IMG/VR virus record: IMGVR_UViG_3300009184_003102
Span: 1 to 22,335 of that record
Reading direction: 5' to 3' (one strand)
DNA from: a virus
Length of the DNA: 22,335 bases
The position numbers and the translations under genes are program-made. The notes beneath the pieces were generated by a model. The model ran no database searches. It had not been told where the DNA came from and was given only the letters and a program-made list of their open reading frames with translations. Positions within the stretch are counted from its first letter, which is position 1. Every line of letters starts with the position of its first letter. Shown here in pieces: positions 7,096 through 14,842 of this stretch.

Positions 7096-8183
7096 ATATT
7101 TTTTATGTAATTTACTATGCGCATTGATGCATTACTATCTGAATATTCATCAAATAATTTTGAATCTAACACAATGTGTTTAATGTTATCAATATCCAAA
7201 TCATTATGATATTGTACAACACAATGTTTTAAATCTGCATATCGTTGTTGTAAAATATCAATTCGATCGGTTCCTATCTTTGAAACAAAATCATTCCAAG
7301 AATTAACTTTGATAATTGGTGCCCAAAAGTCATATTCAGATCCTTTAAAGAAATCTAATTCTAAATCATCATTGCGACCAATAAATTCATCAATTGAAAT
7401 GTATTGTTTATTATAAATTGTAGAATAATATGCAGATATACTGATATTAGATAAATGAACTTTAGTATTTGCTGCAATTTGCGGAACTTTCAACGAATCC
7501 GTAATCAATTCAATATTGTTATATTCAAAGTTATCAATGGATTCTCCCGGATGCGGTCTATAATATATTTTTTGATCAAGTTTATTTAAACGCCGTAAGA
7601 TATCATGAATTCGTATTTTAGATTCCTTTTCCATGGTTCCGAAAATCAAAATGCCATCATTTGCAGTAGATTGTATTTGCAGATTATCATATTTTGGATT
7701 GCCAACAACAACTGATTTAAAATTATGCCATCCGCATAATTCTTTTGTTTCTAAACTCCAATTGGAATTTTCAAAAAAGATATCAATGCAATTTGTAGGA
7801 AAACTCATTCTAGATAACATTTCCAATCTAGATTTAATTGTGCCAACTAACCAAGTTGTATTTTCAATGCATGCAATAATTGAACCAACTTGTTTAAATT
7901 CCCATAGTATATGTTTTTCTGGTTCCCAGTTTTCGTTAGTTATCAATAATAAATCTGGGACAAATGGTAGAGATATGCCTAATGTTTTTGAATCATATGC
8001 AGCAGTTTCCATTTTAACATTGGTATCATATGAAAATGCATTTAAGTTGTGTGACGGAAACTGTCTAGTTGGATGTTGACTGTATAAAAAGAAATAATCT
8101 ATTTGTTGATTTCCTAATTCAATAACAACATTCTTTAAATCTAAAAAACTACGCATATCCGTAGCTACGATTAACACTTTCAT
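7092..8183 (-). CDS. GT-B-like surface-glycan transferase, family uncertain
   Basis: A 363-aa protein with a two-Rossmann layout. The N-terminal half starts MKVLIVATDMRSF. A hinge segment VVVGNPKYD (158-166) and a C-terminal half with YYRPHPGES (207-215) then follow. The VxGNPxxD plus RPHPxE combination occurs in CDP-glycerol glycerophosphotransferase-like, polysialyltransferase-like and other GT-B capsule enzymes. An acidic/aromatic segment precedes the C-terminus. It is placed directly upstream of the HAD and nonulosonate genes, so transfer or polymerisation of that sugar is possible. The exact family, donor and product cannot be named from sequence alone. Confidence 0.5.
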   Translation of the reverse strand: MKVLIVATDMRSFLDLKNVVIELGNQQIDYFFLYSQHPTRQFPSHNLNAFSYDTNVKMETAAYDSKTLGISLPFVPDLLLITNENWEPEKHILWEFKQVGSIIACIENTTWLVGTIKSRLEMLSRMSFPTNCIDIFFENSNWSLETKELCGWHNFKSVVVGNPKYDNLQIQSTANDGILIFGTMEKESKIRIHDILRRLNKLDQKIYYRPHPGESIDNFEYNNIELITDSLKVPQIAANTKVHLSNISISAYYSTIYNKQYISIDEFIGRNDDLELDFFKGSEYDFWAPIIKVNSWNDFVSKIGTDRIDILQQRYADLKHCVVQYHNDLDIDNIKHIVLDSKLFDEYSDSNASMRIVNYIKNI

Positions 8184-8184
8184 A

Positions 8185-9021
8185 TCAAAACTTTTTAATC
8201 ATTCCATATTCGTCAAATTGCGGCATACGTCCCCATTTTGAAAACCATTTTCTAGAATTCTCAGCTTCAGCTTTTCTTTGACGTTCTGAAGATTGTCCGT
8301 TGTTTTCTTCTAAACGATGTGACCCGCGTGCGCCAAAATGCCAAACAATCGATGACGCAGGTAATATGAATCGCACATCATTTTGTAACATGCGTAAAAA
8401 CAAATCATGGTCATCCCAAGATGTGGGAGCAAATAATGCATCATTTCCGCCTACTTCGTTCCATACTGATTTTTTAACTAATCCAGAAACGCCTTCCCCC
8501 TTAGGAATTTGATATTCTTTGTTTTGATTAGAAAATTCTATAGCCCATGGTTCAAACTGTTCAATTTGAAAATCGTGATGATATGCGCCGAACATATCTA
8601 ATTCTACTAAATGCGTTCCATATCTAGTTGGAGAATTAAACATATTAGGTTCAATCCTAAAAGAATTGACCCAAAGCTTTTCTGCTGGATATTGTTCATG
8701 AAATTTTAAAAGTTCAATATCCCAATTTTTTGCAACATAGAAATCTGAATGTAAAAAATTAATATATTCTGTTTCAACATGGTCTGCACATATATTCATT
8801 CCGCCGCCAATACCCCTTACCATTTCATTATTTGGCTCAATCAATAAAGTCAGGTTGTATTTATCACGATTTTCAAATAACCATTCATTAGTACCGTCTG
8901 TACAATTTTCTGCATGTATTATAAATGGCGCATCTTTAAAATAACTATTTTTTCTTACCGACTGAATTGCTAGTATTAAATACGGAAGATTGTTATATGT
9001 AGAAATACAATGTGTTATCAT
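8185..9021 (-). CDS. Family 2 glycosyltransferase
   Basis: A 278-aa GT-A enzyme that starts MITHCISTYNNLPYL, the usual GT2 first strand and loop. AENCTDGTNEW (about 37-47) is the donor-binding acidic loop, and NFLHSDFYV carries an HSD form of the DxD metal site. A later GGNDALFAPTSWDDHDLFLRM...VWHFGARGSH block matches the corresponding GGHD...EDSDVF...VYHLTGRGAG block of the 872-2074 glycosyltransferase. The two therefore look like diverged duplicates, this one without the extra C-terminal region. Donor and acceptor are unknown. Its ATG overlaps the stop of the 52-aa gene upstream (TAATG). Confidence 0.78.
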   Translation of the reverse strand: MITHCISTYNNLPYLILAIQSVRKNSYFKDAPFIIHAENCTDGTNEWLFENRDKYNLTLLIEPNNEMVRGIGGGMNICADHVETEYINFLHSDFYVAKNWDIELLKFHEQYPAEKLWVNSFRIEPNMFNSPTRYGTHLVELDMFGAYHHDFQIEQFEPWAIEFSNQNKEYQIPKGEGVSGLVKKSVWNEVGGNDALFAPTSWDDHDLFLRMLQNDVRFILPASSIVWHFGARGSHRLEENNGQSSERQRKAEAENSRKWFSKWGRMPQFDEYGMIKKF

Positions 9022-9179
9022 TATTTACTTTCAATAAAATATGCTCGTATAGCAGCACCCAATTCTTTATCATTTGGGTATTGTTTAATTAATTGTTTTA
9101 TATCACGTATAATATCATTTTGAATTTTTTGCTGTAATGCACTTCGTTCTAAATCTACATATGTTTCTTGTTTTTTCAT
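9021..9179 (-). CDS. Small hypothetical protein, 52 aa
   Basis: A short reading frame fills the space between two glycosyltransferase genes. It starts at ATG 9179, overlapping the upstream stop in an ATGA arrangement, and ends in TAATG overlapping the next start. The product begins MKKQETYVDLERSALQQKI and is rich in Lys, Gln, Ile and Asp. It looks alpha-helical and soluble, with a likely amphipathic helix over residues 10-35. No family is recognised. Tight coupling on both sides and the absence of any other explanation for the 150 nt argue that it is a real gene. Confidence 0.6.
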   Translation of the reverse strand: MKKQETYVDLERSALQQKIQNDIIRDIKQLIKQYPNDKELGAAIRAYFIESK

Positions 9180-9808
9180 AATGTATCGTAATAAGCGTTT
9201 TGTTTTTCTTGTCGATCAATAGTCTTTGGGTGATACAAACAAAAAGCTTGTGTATCTGCTGGAAGCATTGAATATGTCCTAAAGCCATCCAATTTCTCAT
9301 GCACCTTATTGACCCACTTGATCTCTGGTTTGTTTTTCCAAATTCTCCATTGATAGTCTGGCCAATTGATATGCCCATTAGCCATTACATGCCAACCCCA
9401 TTTCTGAACATGCTCTTCAGTCAGTCCTTCTACCGTATTAGCACGAGGTACTAAGTACACTTCGTTATCTGGATTAAGTTCTAGTAGATCGGGAAGATGA
9501 CTGATTAGGAGCTCATTCGGATACTCATCAGCATCTATCTGAAAGATATAGTCTCCTTTGCATGATTTGATAAGATGATTCTTCCAATCAGCAAAGTGGT
9601 TGTTGAATATACCCTCCGATAGGGTAATATAGTTACTACTACTTAGTCCGTGTAAGTAACCTAGTAACTCTGATGTTGGTTCGTTCTTTGTCATATCAAC
9701 TAAGACTACTATCTCATCTTGAGGTCTTTTGTGTTTTAATAAAAAATTTAACAGTCGCTGAATTTCTATAAACTCATTGCAAACCGTAATAGCATAACTT
9801 ATTTTCAT
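9176..9808 (-). CDS. Family 2 glycosyltransferase (WaaE/KdtX-like), compositionally distinct
   Basis: A 210-aa GT-A enzyme. ISYAITVCNEFIEI (3-16) is the first strand. DYIFQIDADEYP (86-97) carries the D92-x-D94 metal site. WGWHVMANG, WPDYQWRIWK and VNKVHEKL follow, with a Glu in the HEKL position typical of the lipopolysaccharide core GT2 subgroup. At 210 aa it is shorter than the usual 250-300 aa, ending soon after the acceptor region. Base composition differs from neighbours: counted 60-nt rows give about 35-43% GC here, versus 20-33% in sampled flanking rows. Codons such as CTA and GGT are also more frequent, which suggests more recent acquisition. Start ATG 9808 overlaps the upstream stop. 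Confidence 0.77.
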   Translation of the reverse strand: MKISYAITVCNEFIEIQRLLNFLLKHKRPQDEIVVLVDMTKNEPTSELLGYLHGLSSSNYITLSEGIFNNHFADWKNHLIKSCKGDYIFQIDADEYPNELLISHLPDLLELNPDNEVYLVPRANTVEGLTEEHVQKWGWHVMANGHINWPDYQWRIWKNKPEIKWVNKVHEKLDGFRTYSMLPADTQAFCLYHPKTIDRQEKQNAYYDTL

Positions 9809-11043
9809 GCTTCAATTTTTTTTAATGATGGCAATTTCAATTCAATTGGTTTTGGAATTGCTTGTAAATTTTCATCTACTATATTTAATATGTTTTCATA
9901 TACTGATGCCACTGCAGTTTTAGTAAATGTTGAATTTACAAAATAACGTTGACGTTTTGCTAATTCTTGCCATTTTTTGTAATTTTTTTGCACTTCTTTA
10001 AACATTTTGCCAGCATATCCATAATCAGGCGTAAACCATTTAGCTCCTTTTATTAAAAATTCATTTCGAGCTGTATCATGTATATCAGTCATACCGCCTG
10101 GTAATGCACAAATAAAATCTTTTTTCAAGAAATCTGCTTGTCCGGAATAATGTGGAGCAATAATCGGCTTTCCGGTTGTTGAAAATTCTAATAATGGTCG
10201 ACCAAATCCTTCTGCTTTTGTAAATGACACCATGGCTTTAACTTTTGGATGATTATATAAAAGATTCATTTCTTCATCCGTTAAATCGCCATGTAATAAG
10301 TATACATTTGGAAGTTTTTCGTTACCAAACATATCTCGTATTTGATTTATTCTAGATTCAATCTCCATCCTATCCATTACAGAATAAGTAGCACCGCTTG
10401 TTTTCAATATAAGTGCCGGAGCATCTTTTTGATTTTTATATGTATTAAAAAAACAATGAATCAATCCACTAATATTTTTACGATCTTCGCCAACTTGTCC
10501 TTGCAACCAATGTCCTACTGATAAAAATGTAAATGGTTCTGCAATTTGATCCAATATTGTCAATTGACCATTTACTTTGTTGTTGTAAATTTGGTCATCA
10601 AAATATTCAGGAATTACTTCAATACGCGTTGTTATTGGTTTATTGTGTTTTTGCGATGTATTAATAAATACTTGTTTGGTAAATTCGCTTGGAACGATAA
10701 CTAATTGCATTGCATTCAAATTATCAATCCATGCTTCTGGACATATATCTCCTTCAGTTCCTGCAGTAACTCCAATATTGTATTTACCAACTGCTTGAAA
10801 TTCATTAGGTACTGTAATTTGTACCCAGATATCTGGCTGTGCGGTTAATGGCAATTGAACAATGCGTCGATTCCAATCTAACGGAATGGGATATGTAAAT
10901 GGAGTATGTCCCCATGGTAATGAAACCAATTTAATATCCCATTCGGAGCTTCGTTGTTCTATAAAATTTGCAATAATCTCGCGTGCATGATGTCCATACC
11001 CGGATTGTGTTGCTACTGGTGATGCTATTATAACCGATCTCAT
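9805..11043 (-). CDS. Family 4 GT-B glycosyltransferase
   Basis: A 412-aa retaining glycosyltransferase. The N-terminal Rossmann half has a glycine loop ATQSGYGHHARE (11-22) that closes over the donor. The C-terminal half has FLSVGHWL (173-180), a lysine-containing LILKTSG strand, and the family E-x7-E motif in AEGFGRPLLE (E278 and E286), which contacts the nucleotide-sugar ribose and phosphate. Length and order match typical GT4 enzymes. It overlaps the next upstream GT4 gene by one base and the following GT2 gene by 4 nt, so three glycosyltransferases are translated in series. Donor and acceptor cannot be inferred. Confidence 0.82.
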   Translation of the reverse strand: MRSVIIASPVATQSGYGHHAREIIANFIEQRSSEWDIKLVSLPWGHTPFTYPIPLDWNRRIVQLPLTAQPDIWVQITVPNEFQAVGKYNIGVTAGTEGDICPEAWIDNLNAMQLVIVPSEFTKQVFINTSQKHNKPITTRIEVIPEYFDDQIYNNKVNGQLTILDQIAEPFTFLSVGHWLQGQVGEDRKNISGLIHCFFNTYKNQKDAPALILKTSGATYSVMDRMEIESRINQIRDMFGNEKLPNVYLLHGDLTDEEMNLLYNHPKVKAMVSFTKAEGFGRPLLEFSTTGKPIIAPHYSGQADFLKKDFICALPGGMTDIHDTARNEFLIKGAKWFTPDYGYAGKMFKEVQKNYKKWQELAKRQRYFVNSTFTKTAVASVYENILNIVDENLQAIPKPIELKLPSLKKIEA

Positions 11044-12533
11044 TATTCTACAATTCCTATGTTTTTATATGTTGTTTTTGTAACTTTATTTAATGTATAT
11101 CTTGCTCTATTTTCTCGCTTCGAATTAAATAGATAATCAATCATATGAATCATTTTTTGACCCATTTGTTCTGCCGTAAGTCCGTTTTTCAAACACCATT
11201 CTCTACCTGATTGTCCCATTGATTCTCGAAGCGTTTCTGGTGTGTCATACCAATATCGAATTGCATCGGCAACATCTTCGAAACGAACTCTATCATCAAA
11301 AATATATGGAGTCGGAGGAGAACCTTGCAAAGATCGATTACTTGGAAATACTGGTTTTGCCCATATTCCGTGCAATTTGTATTTTCCGGTATGATTTGTT
11401 GCAAATTTTCCGTCAAATCGTATCCATTCATCATTTTCATCAACAAAACCACATTGATCTTGCAATCCACCAGTTACGTTATTAATGATAGGTGTTCCTG
11501 ATAATATTGCTTCGGTTGAACTTAGTCCCCAACCTTCGTTGCTACCAATATTAACTACTACATCTGCAACATTATACATTGCATTTAATTCATTTGGCAT
11601 TAATTTTTGTTCTGAAAACAATACTTTACAATCAGGAGCAATAGCTCGATGCACTGCTCGAAGATCCGTACCATTTTCGTCTATTGGCTGCGTATGCATT
11701 AATAATGCAACTCGATTCCGTTCTTCTTCTGGTAATGCATCTACAAATGTTTTGAATGCTAAAATTAAATCTCCTGGTTGTTTTCTTCGTATGTTTCGAT
11801 TATTCCAAAATACTACAAAATCAACATCATTTTTAATTTTAATGTTTTCATGCATTTGTTTGTATATGGTATCATCCTGCGATAATGGTTTAAACGTGTT
11901 ATGATTTAATCCGTGGGGCACAAATCCTGTAATAATTTGGTTCCATTTTACATCTTGCGGTACAGAATCATTTGAATCATAATCTACAATATCAAATCCA
12001 TTTTGAGTAAGTACTTCGCGATGAATGTTATCAGATTGTTTGCTAATACCCATAATTAAATCACAACTTGCGTAATATGGTGCATTCCACATTGGATATG
12101 GTAAATCATCCCAAATTGAATAATATACAATAGGAATATTATACGTTGTTTTAATTTCATGTTCAATCGCATACAACCATGTCCAATATCTTGGATCAGT
12201 AAAATGAAATATTGCATCTGGCTGTTCTTGATTAATGATTGCCATTACGATGTTTCTATCACCATATCCGTTCCATGGAATAATTTTAACAGATGCATCT
12301 GCTACACCTGTTTCTGCTGCAACCGTTACAGATAAATCAAAAGCTTGTCCAGCTTCTGGGTGTTTTAATGCTCCGCCTAATTGTACCCAATCATAATGAT
12401 GTACGGTGTTGAAAATAATTTCACGACTGATTGTTCCGATACCCGATGGTAAACGAAAATCGTCAGCTAATAATAAAATTTTCTTTTTCTTGAGCTTGTT
12501 TGGATCGATTTTTCTTAACTTTGGTAACTCCAT
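11043..12533 (-). CDS. Family 4 GT-B glycosyltransferase, long form
   Basis: A 496-aa GT4-type enzyme. After a lysine-rich start, residues 18-38 (KILLLADDFRLPSGIGTISRE) give the first strand and glycine loop. FVPHGLN (204-210) and VVFWNNRNIRRKQP (240-253) form the donor-side junction. SNEGWGLSSTE (331-341) holds the E-x7-E pair E333/E341, followed by GTPIINNVTGG. It resembles host-type mannosyl/glucosyl GT4 proteins and is longer than its downstream neighbour. A good AAAGGAA ribosome-binding site and a TATAAT-like sequence lie upstream, so it probably opens the sugar operon. Catalytic features are intact; substrates are unknown. Confidence 0.82.
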   Translation of the reverse strand: MELPKLRKIDPNKLKKKKILLLADDFRLPSGIGTISREIIFNTVHHYDWVQLGGALKHPEAGQAFDLSVTVAAETGVADASVKIIPWNGYGDRNIVMAIINQEQPDAIFHFTDPRYWTWLYAIEHEIKTTYNIPIVYYSIWDDLPYPMWNAPYYASCDLIMGISKQSDNIHREVLTQNGFDIVDYDSNDSVPQDVKWNQIITGFVPHGLNHNTFKPLSQDDTIYKQMHENIKIKNDVDFVVFWNNRNIRRKQPGDLILAFKTFVDALPEEERNRVALLMHTQPIDENGTDLRAVHRAIAPDCKVLFSEQKLMPNELNAMYNVADVVVNIGSNEGWGLSSTEAILSGTPIINNVTGGLQDQCGFVDENDEWIRFDGKFATNHTGKYKLHGIWAKPVFPSNRSLQGSPPTPYIFDDRVRFEDVADAIRYWYDTPETLRESMGQSGREWCLKNGLTAEQMGQKMIHMIDYLFNSKRENRARYTLNKVTKTTYKNIGIVE

Positions 12534-12566
12534 TTATTTCCTTTGTAACTTTATTATAAATATGGT
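12534..12566 (-). promoter_or_regulatory. Candidate promoter and ribosome-binding site ahead of the sugar operon
   Basis: The 33-nt gap between the SLOG gene and the long GT4 gene reads, on the minus strand, TTTATAATAAAG then ACAAAGGAAATAA before ATG 12533. TATAAT at 12558-12553 could be a -10 box or a T4-late-style element, leaving a leader of about 13 nt that holds an AAAGGAA site. No convincing -35 hexamer is visible 17 nt upstream. This is one of the few real gaps in the window, so a transcription start here would be sensible. Confidence 0.4.
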
Positions 12567-12971
12567 TTAACCTAATATAACCACAGGTTTATTTAACTTT
12601 TTAGTGCGAGTCCAGGCAGTTTGTAATACTGGATCTAATTGCATTTGATTGCTTAAAATCATCATGTAATCACATCGTTCTGCAATAAGTTGCATGCGAT
12701 GATGTAATTGTGAAAAATGATATGGTTTACCATAATATGACTCTGGCATTGCTGAATACATATTATGTCCTGAAAATGAAGGATTATATTCTTCATATTG
12801 TATGCCAAATTCCAATGCATATTTTCTAACCATATTGTTTGCACCTTCGCTTCCACCTGCACCAACTAATATCAAGTCATCTCCAAACTTTCGTTTTAAC
12901 ATTTGAAGAGTTTCTTGAATCTTTCTTTTGTTTTGCCAATCTGTATTTCCAATGACCGCAACTCGTTTCAT
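12567..12971 (-). CDS. SLOG/DUF2493-like Rossmann protein
   Basis: A 134-aa single-domain protein. It starts MKRVAVIGNTDWQNK, a first strand plus loop. LILVGAGGSEGANNMVRKYA (33-52) is the phosphate-binding GGxxGA loop and helix of the SLOG superfamily (YpsA, DprA, lysine decarboxylase-like). IQYEEYNPSF follows as the next strand. It ends with DYMMILSN and KKLNKPVVILG, another typical strand pair. SLOG proteins bind nucleotides or nucleotide-derived ligands, and phage members are common but mostly uncharacterised. Its place at the junction of the replication and sugar blocks gives no clear role. It overlaps the upstream gene by 4 nt. Confidence 0.65.
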   Translation of the reverse strand: MKRVAVIGNTDWQNKRKIQETLQMLKRKFGDDLILVGAGGSEGANNMVRKYALEFGIQYEEYNPSFSGHNMYSAMPESYYGKPYHFSQLHHRMQLIAERCDYMMILSNQMQLDPVLQTAWTRTKKLNKPVVILG

Positions 12972-13186
12972 TTTTTTTCTCGTACAAATTTAACACCTTT
13001 TGGATAATGTCCGTATACTAAACGAAGCATTTGTTCCAATGTTTTTCTATTTTCTTTATGATCGGGCCCATCGATATTCGTGCACAATGAATATTGCATT
13101 GAACATGTAGATTCACCAGACCATGTAGGATGATTTTGCATTACAAATTCATATACATATACATGTTTATGTGTCCACTTAACCAT
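12968..13186 (-). CDS. Hypothetical protein, 72 aa
   Basis: No family is recognised. The protein starts MVKWTHKHVYVYEFVMQNHP. It contains two cysteines (STCSMQYSLC) close together, two His-rich patches and a basic tail (KGVKFVREKK). The central EQMLRLVYGHYPK segment looks helical. It starts 18 nt after the nuclease stop, behind a TATAATA element that recurs before the gene at 20803, and it lacks a Shine-Dalgarno site. The stop overlaps the SLOG start by 4 nt, supporting a genuine coupled gene. Possible roles include a small DNA- or metal-binding accessory protein, but nothing in the sequence proves this. Confidence 0.6.
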   Translation of the reverse strand: MVKWTHKHVYVYEFVMQNHPTWSGESTCSMQYSLCTNIDGPDHKENRKTLEQMLRLVYGHYPKGVKFVREKK

Positions 13187-13204
13187 AACTTATTATAATG
13201 AATT
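13187..13204 (-). promoter_or_regulatory. Candidate promoter element TTCATTATAATA, copy 1
   Basis: The 18-nt gap on the minus strand reads AATTCATTATAATAAGTT directly before ATG 13186. The same TTCATTATAATA followed by four to five bases and ATG appears before ATG 20803. Both follow an AATAAA sequence that includes the previous gene's stop codon. TATAAT at 13197-13192 could be a -10 element. Its closeness to the ATG would give an almost leaderless transcript, or else it acts as an A/T-rich initiation context. Function is inferred only from recurrence. Confidence 0.35.
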
Positions 13205-14161
13205 TTATTCACGAATCCTATTTTCTTTTGGACAACGTTCATAATCAGTTTTAAAAGGACAATATTTGCAATTCGTAGAACCTTTACCAGCAATTGCCAT
13301 ATATGGCCTATCGGCATTCTTATTGCCTTCGGCATCGAAACAAGATTCAACAAATGCTTCAATCTGCCGATGCACTTTCTTTTGCGTCACCGAACCCGCA
13401 GATGGTTTGAAATTTTGTACGCGCTTCTGCGGAAACATTGATTCTTCAACAATCTTGCGTTTAACAATAAAAAATTCAACATCAATATTTTCTTTCGGAA
13501 TACCAAATTGCTCGGCAAAATAATTCTTATATGCAACCAGCTGTGCAGCTTTCATTGAATCTGATTTGGCATTTTTATTCCAACCATTACGCGATGTCTT
13601 AATGTCATATATCACAATCTTATTAGTTGGAGCATGACGCAAAACAACGTCGATAAATCCATACCAATATACTGAAGAATTCTTGGATGATGCTTGTTGA
13701 CATAATTCAATTTCAATGCCAACTAGTTCCCAATCTTTGCTTGAAAAATATTGTGAACGTCGTTTCAAAAACCATTGTAAAATAGCAGCACCATCTTCTA
13801 AATATTCTGCTAATTGCAACGGATTAGAAAAATGTTGTCCTCCCATTTCTTGCACACATCGAGCATATTCATCTCGAAGCTTGCTTTGCAATATTGAACG
13901 AAGATTCAATTCTTCTGCCTTCTTAACAGAATCTGTATACATTACGGTTAGGAAATGTTGAAATGTTTCGTGAAATGCCGTACCGAATACAGTATCAATT
14001 GATGCTTGAAATGGAGCTAAACCATCAATATATGCTAACTTCCAAGAAAGTGGACAACGTTCATACATTGACCATTGTGAATAAGATATTTTTCTAGGAA
14101 CCGTTTGGGCATCTCGTATCGATAGTTTATATACGGGATTGATATAATTTCCTTGTTTCAT
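13205..14161 (-). CDS. PD-(D/E)XK nuclease with Fe-S cluster motif (RecB/AddB/Cas4-like)
   Basis: A 318-aa nuclease. ISYSQWSMYERCPLSWKL (25-42) is the RecB-type entry with Cys36, followed by FGTAFHE (59-65, H64). The active site runs through GIEIE (148-152), YGFIDVV (167-173, D171) and IYDIKTS (184-190, D186 and K188), then QLVAYK (207-212). The tail NCKYCPFKTDYERC supplies C298, C301 and C310, which with Cys36 would bind a 4Fe-4S cluster as in AddB and Cas4. All active-site residues are intact. It probably acts as an exonuclease or end-processing nuclease in phage replication or recombination. Neighbouring clamp-loader and DUF3310 genes fit that role. Confidence 0.85.
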   Translation of the reverse strand: MKQGNYINPVYKLSIRDAQTVPRKISYSQWSMYERCPLSWKLAYIDGLAPFQASIDTVFGTAFHETFQHFLTVMYTDSVKKAEELNLRSILQSKLRDEYARCVQEMGGQHFSNPLQLAEYLEDGAAILQWFLKRRSQYFSSKDWELVGIEIELCQQASSKNSSVYWYGFIDVVLRHAPTNKIVIYDIKTSRNGWNKNAKSDSMKAAQLVAYKNYFAEQFGIPKENIDVEFFIVKRKIVEESMFPQKRVQNFKPSAGSVTQKKVHRQIEAFVESCFDAEGNKNADRPYMAIAGKGSTNCKYCPFKTDYERCPKENRIRE

Positions 14162-14177
14162 ATTATAAAATAAGAAA

Positions 14178-14393
14178 TTATTTGTTAGAATCCAAATAAT
14201 TATGTACTTGTTCTTGCAAGTATATATCGATTAAATCTTTGGTTTTGATTAAATCATGTCCAAACGATCCTTTATGTCGACAGCGTACGATGCGTTTAAT
14301 GATATCAAATTCATAGGCATTCAAGCCCCACTCTTCGGCAAATTTATAAAGGCTATTGGCACCTTTGTAATGCGATTGGGTATGTATATTCAT
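14178..14393 (-). CDS. DUF3310-like small protein
   Basis: A 71-aa protein matching the usual phage DUF3310 plan. It has an N-terminal HYKGANSLYKFAEEW, a central FDIIKRIVRCRHKGSFGHDL that resembles the NxIKYxxRxxxKG...DLxK core, and a helical end LIDIYLQEQVHNYL. DUF3310 proteins are widespread in phage replication and nucleotide-metabolism regions, sometimes called nucleotide-kinase-like, but their biochemistry is unsettled. It overlaps the clamp-loader small subunit stop by 4 nt. The gap to the nuclease start is 16 nt and holds TTTTATAAT right before ATG 14161. Confidence 0.68.
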   Translation of the reverse strand: MNIHTQSHYKGANSLYKFAEEWGLNAYEFDIIKRIVRCRHKGSFGHDLIKTKDLIDIYLQEQVHNYLDSNK

Positions 14394-14839
14394 TTGATTC
14401 CTTTCAATAATTTTTTCTTGTCCCCATCACTATAACCATACATTGATAAGATGCGTTCACATTGAAGTTTATCCATCAAATCTACATAATCGGCAGCTTC
14501 GGTTCGACTTACCTGATAATGTTCTGCTATTTGTGCAAGCAACGCTTTATCATACTTATCTTCCGATTTGCCTTTGATGTATTTTGCAAAACTTTTATTG
14601 GTAGGCAGAAGGTCGTGATATAATTTATAAGTTTCTTGTGGTCGTAATTGTCCAATGGTATATGTTTGAAATTCATTGATTAATTCCGTTAATTCCATAC
14701 GCATTGATAACCATCGATTTACGATAAACGGAGAAAATTTCTTCTGATCTGATTCAGACCATTTTGACCATTCTCGTTTTTTATCAGTTAATCCACCTAT
14801 CAAATCAAAAATTGTTGCACCTTTCTTTTCTTCTGCCAT
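14390..14839 (-). CDS. Clamp loader small subunit (T4 gp62-like)
   Basis: A 149-aa protein. Residues about 36-125 align by eye with T4 gp62: SPFIVNRWLSM with KFMVENALSQF, LLPTNKSFAKYIK with AVPRGKRYGKWAK, and LLAQIAEHYQVSRTEAADY with LIIKLLAKRYQVNTNDAINY. In T4, gp62 is the single non-ATPase subunit that joins four gp44 subunits to load the gp45 clamp. This version is shorter than T4's 187 aa, mainly at the ends. It lies close downstream of the gp44-like gene but is separated from it by two small genes. The order and the family's known partnership support the call. Confidence 0.78.
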   Translation of the reverse strand: MAEEKKGATIFDLIGGLTDKKREWSKWSESDQKKFSPFIVNRWLSMRMELTELINEFQTYTIGQLRPQETYKLYHDLLPTNKSFAKYIKGKSEDKYDKALLAQIAEHYQVSRTEAADYVDLMDKLQCERILSMYGYSDGDKKKLLKGIK

Positions 14840-14842
14840 TTA

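Noticed and set aside
7633-8079. Plus-strand open frame of 148 codons
   Set aside because: It is wholly antisense to the GT-B-like gene, which continues in frame with its neighbours. The translated sequence looks like low-quality reverse reading, with scattered Cys and no domain.
11189-11470. Minus-strand alternative frame and nearby plus-strand frames within the long GT4 gene
   Set aside because: They overlap the E-x7-E region of a well-supported GT4 enzyme in another frame and have no ribosome-binding site or family motif.
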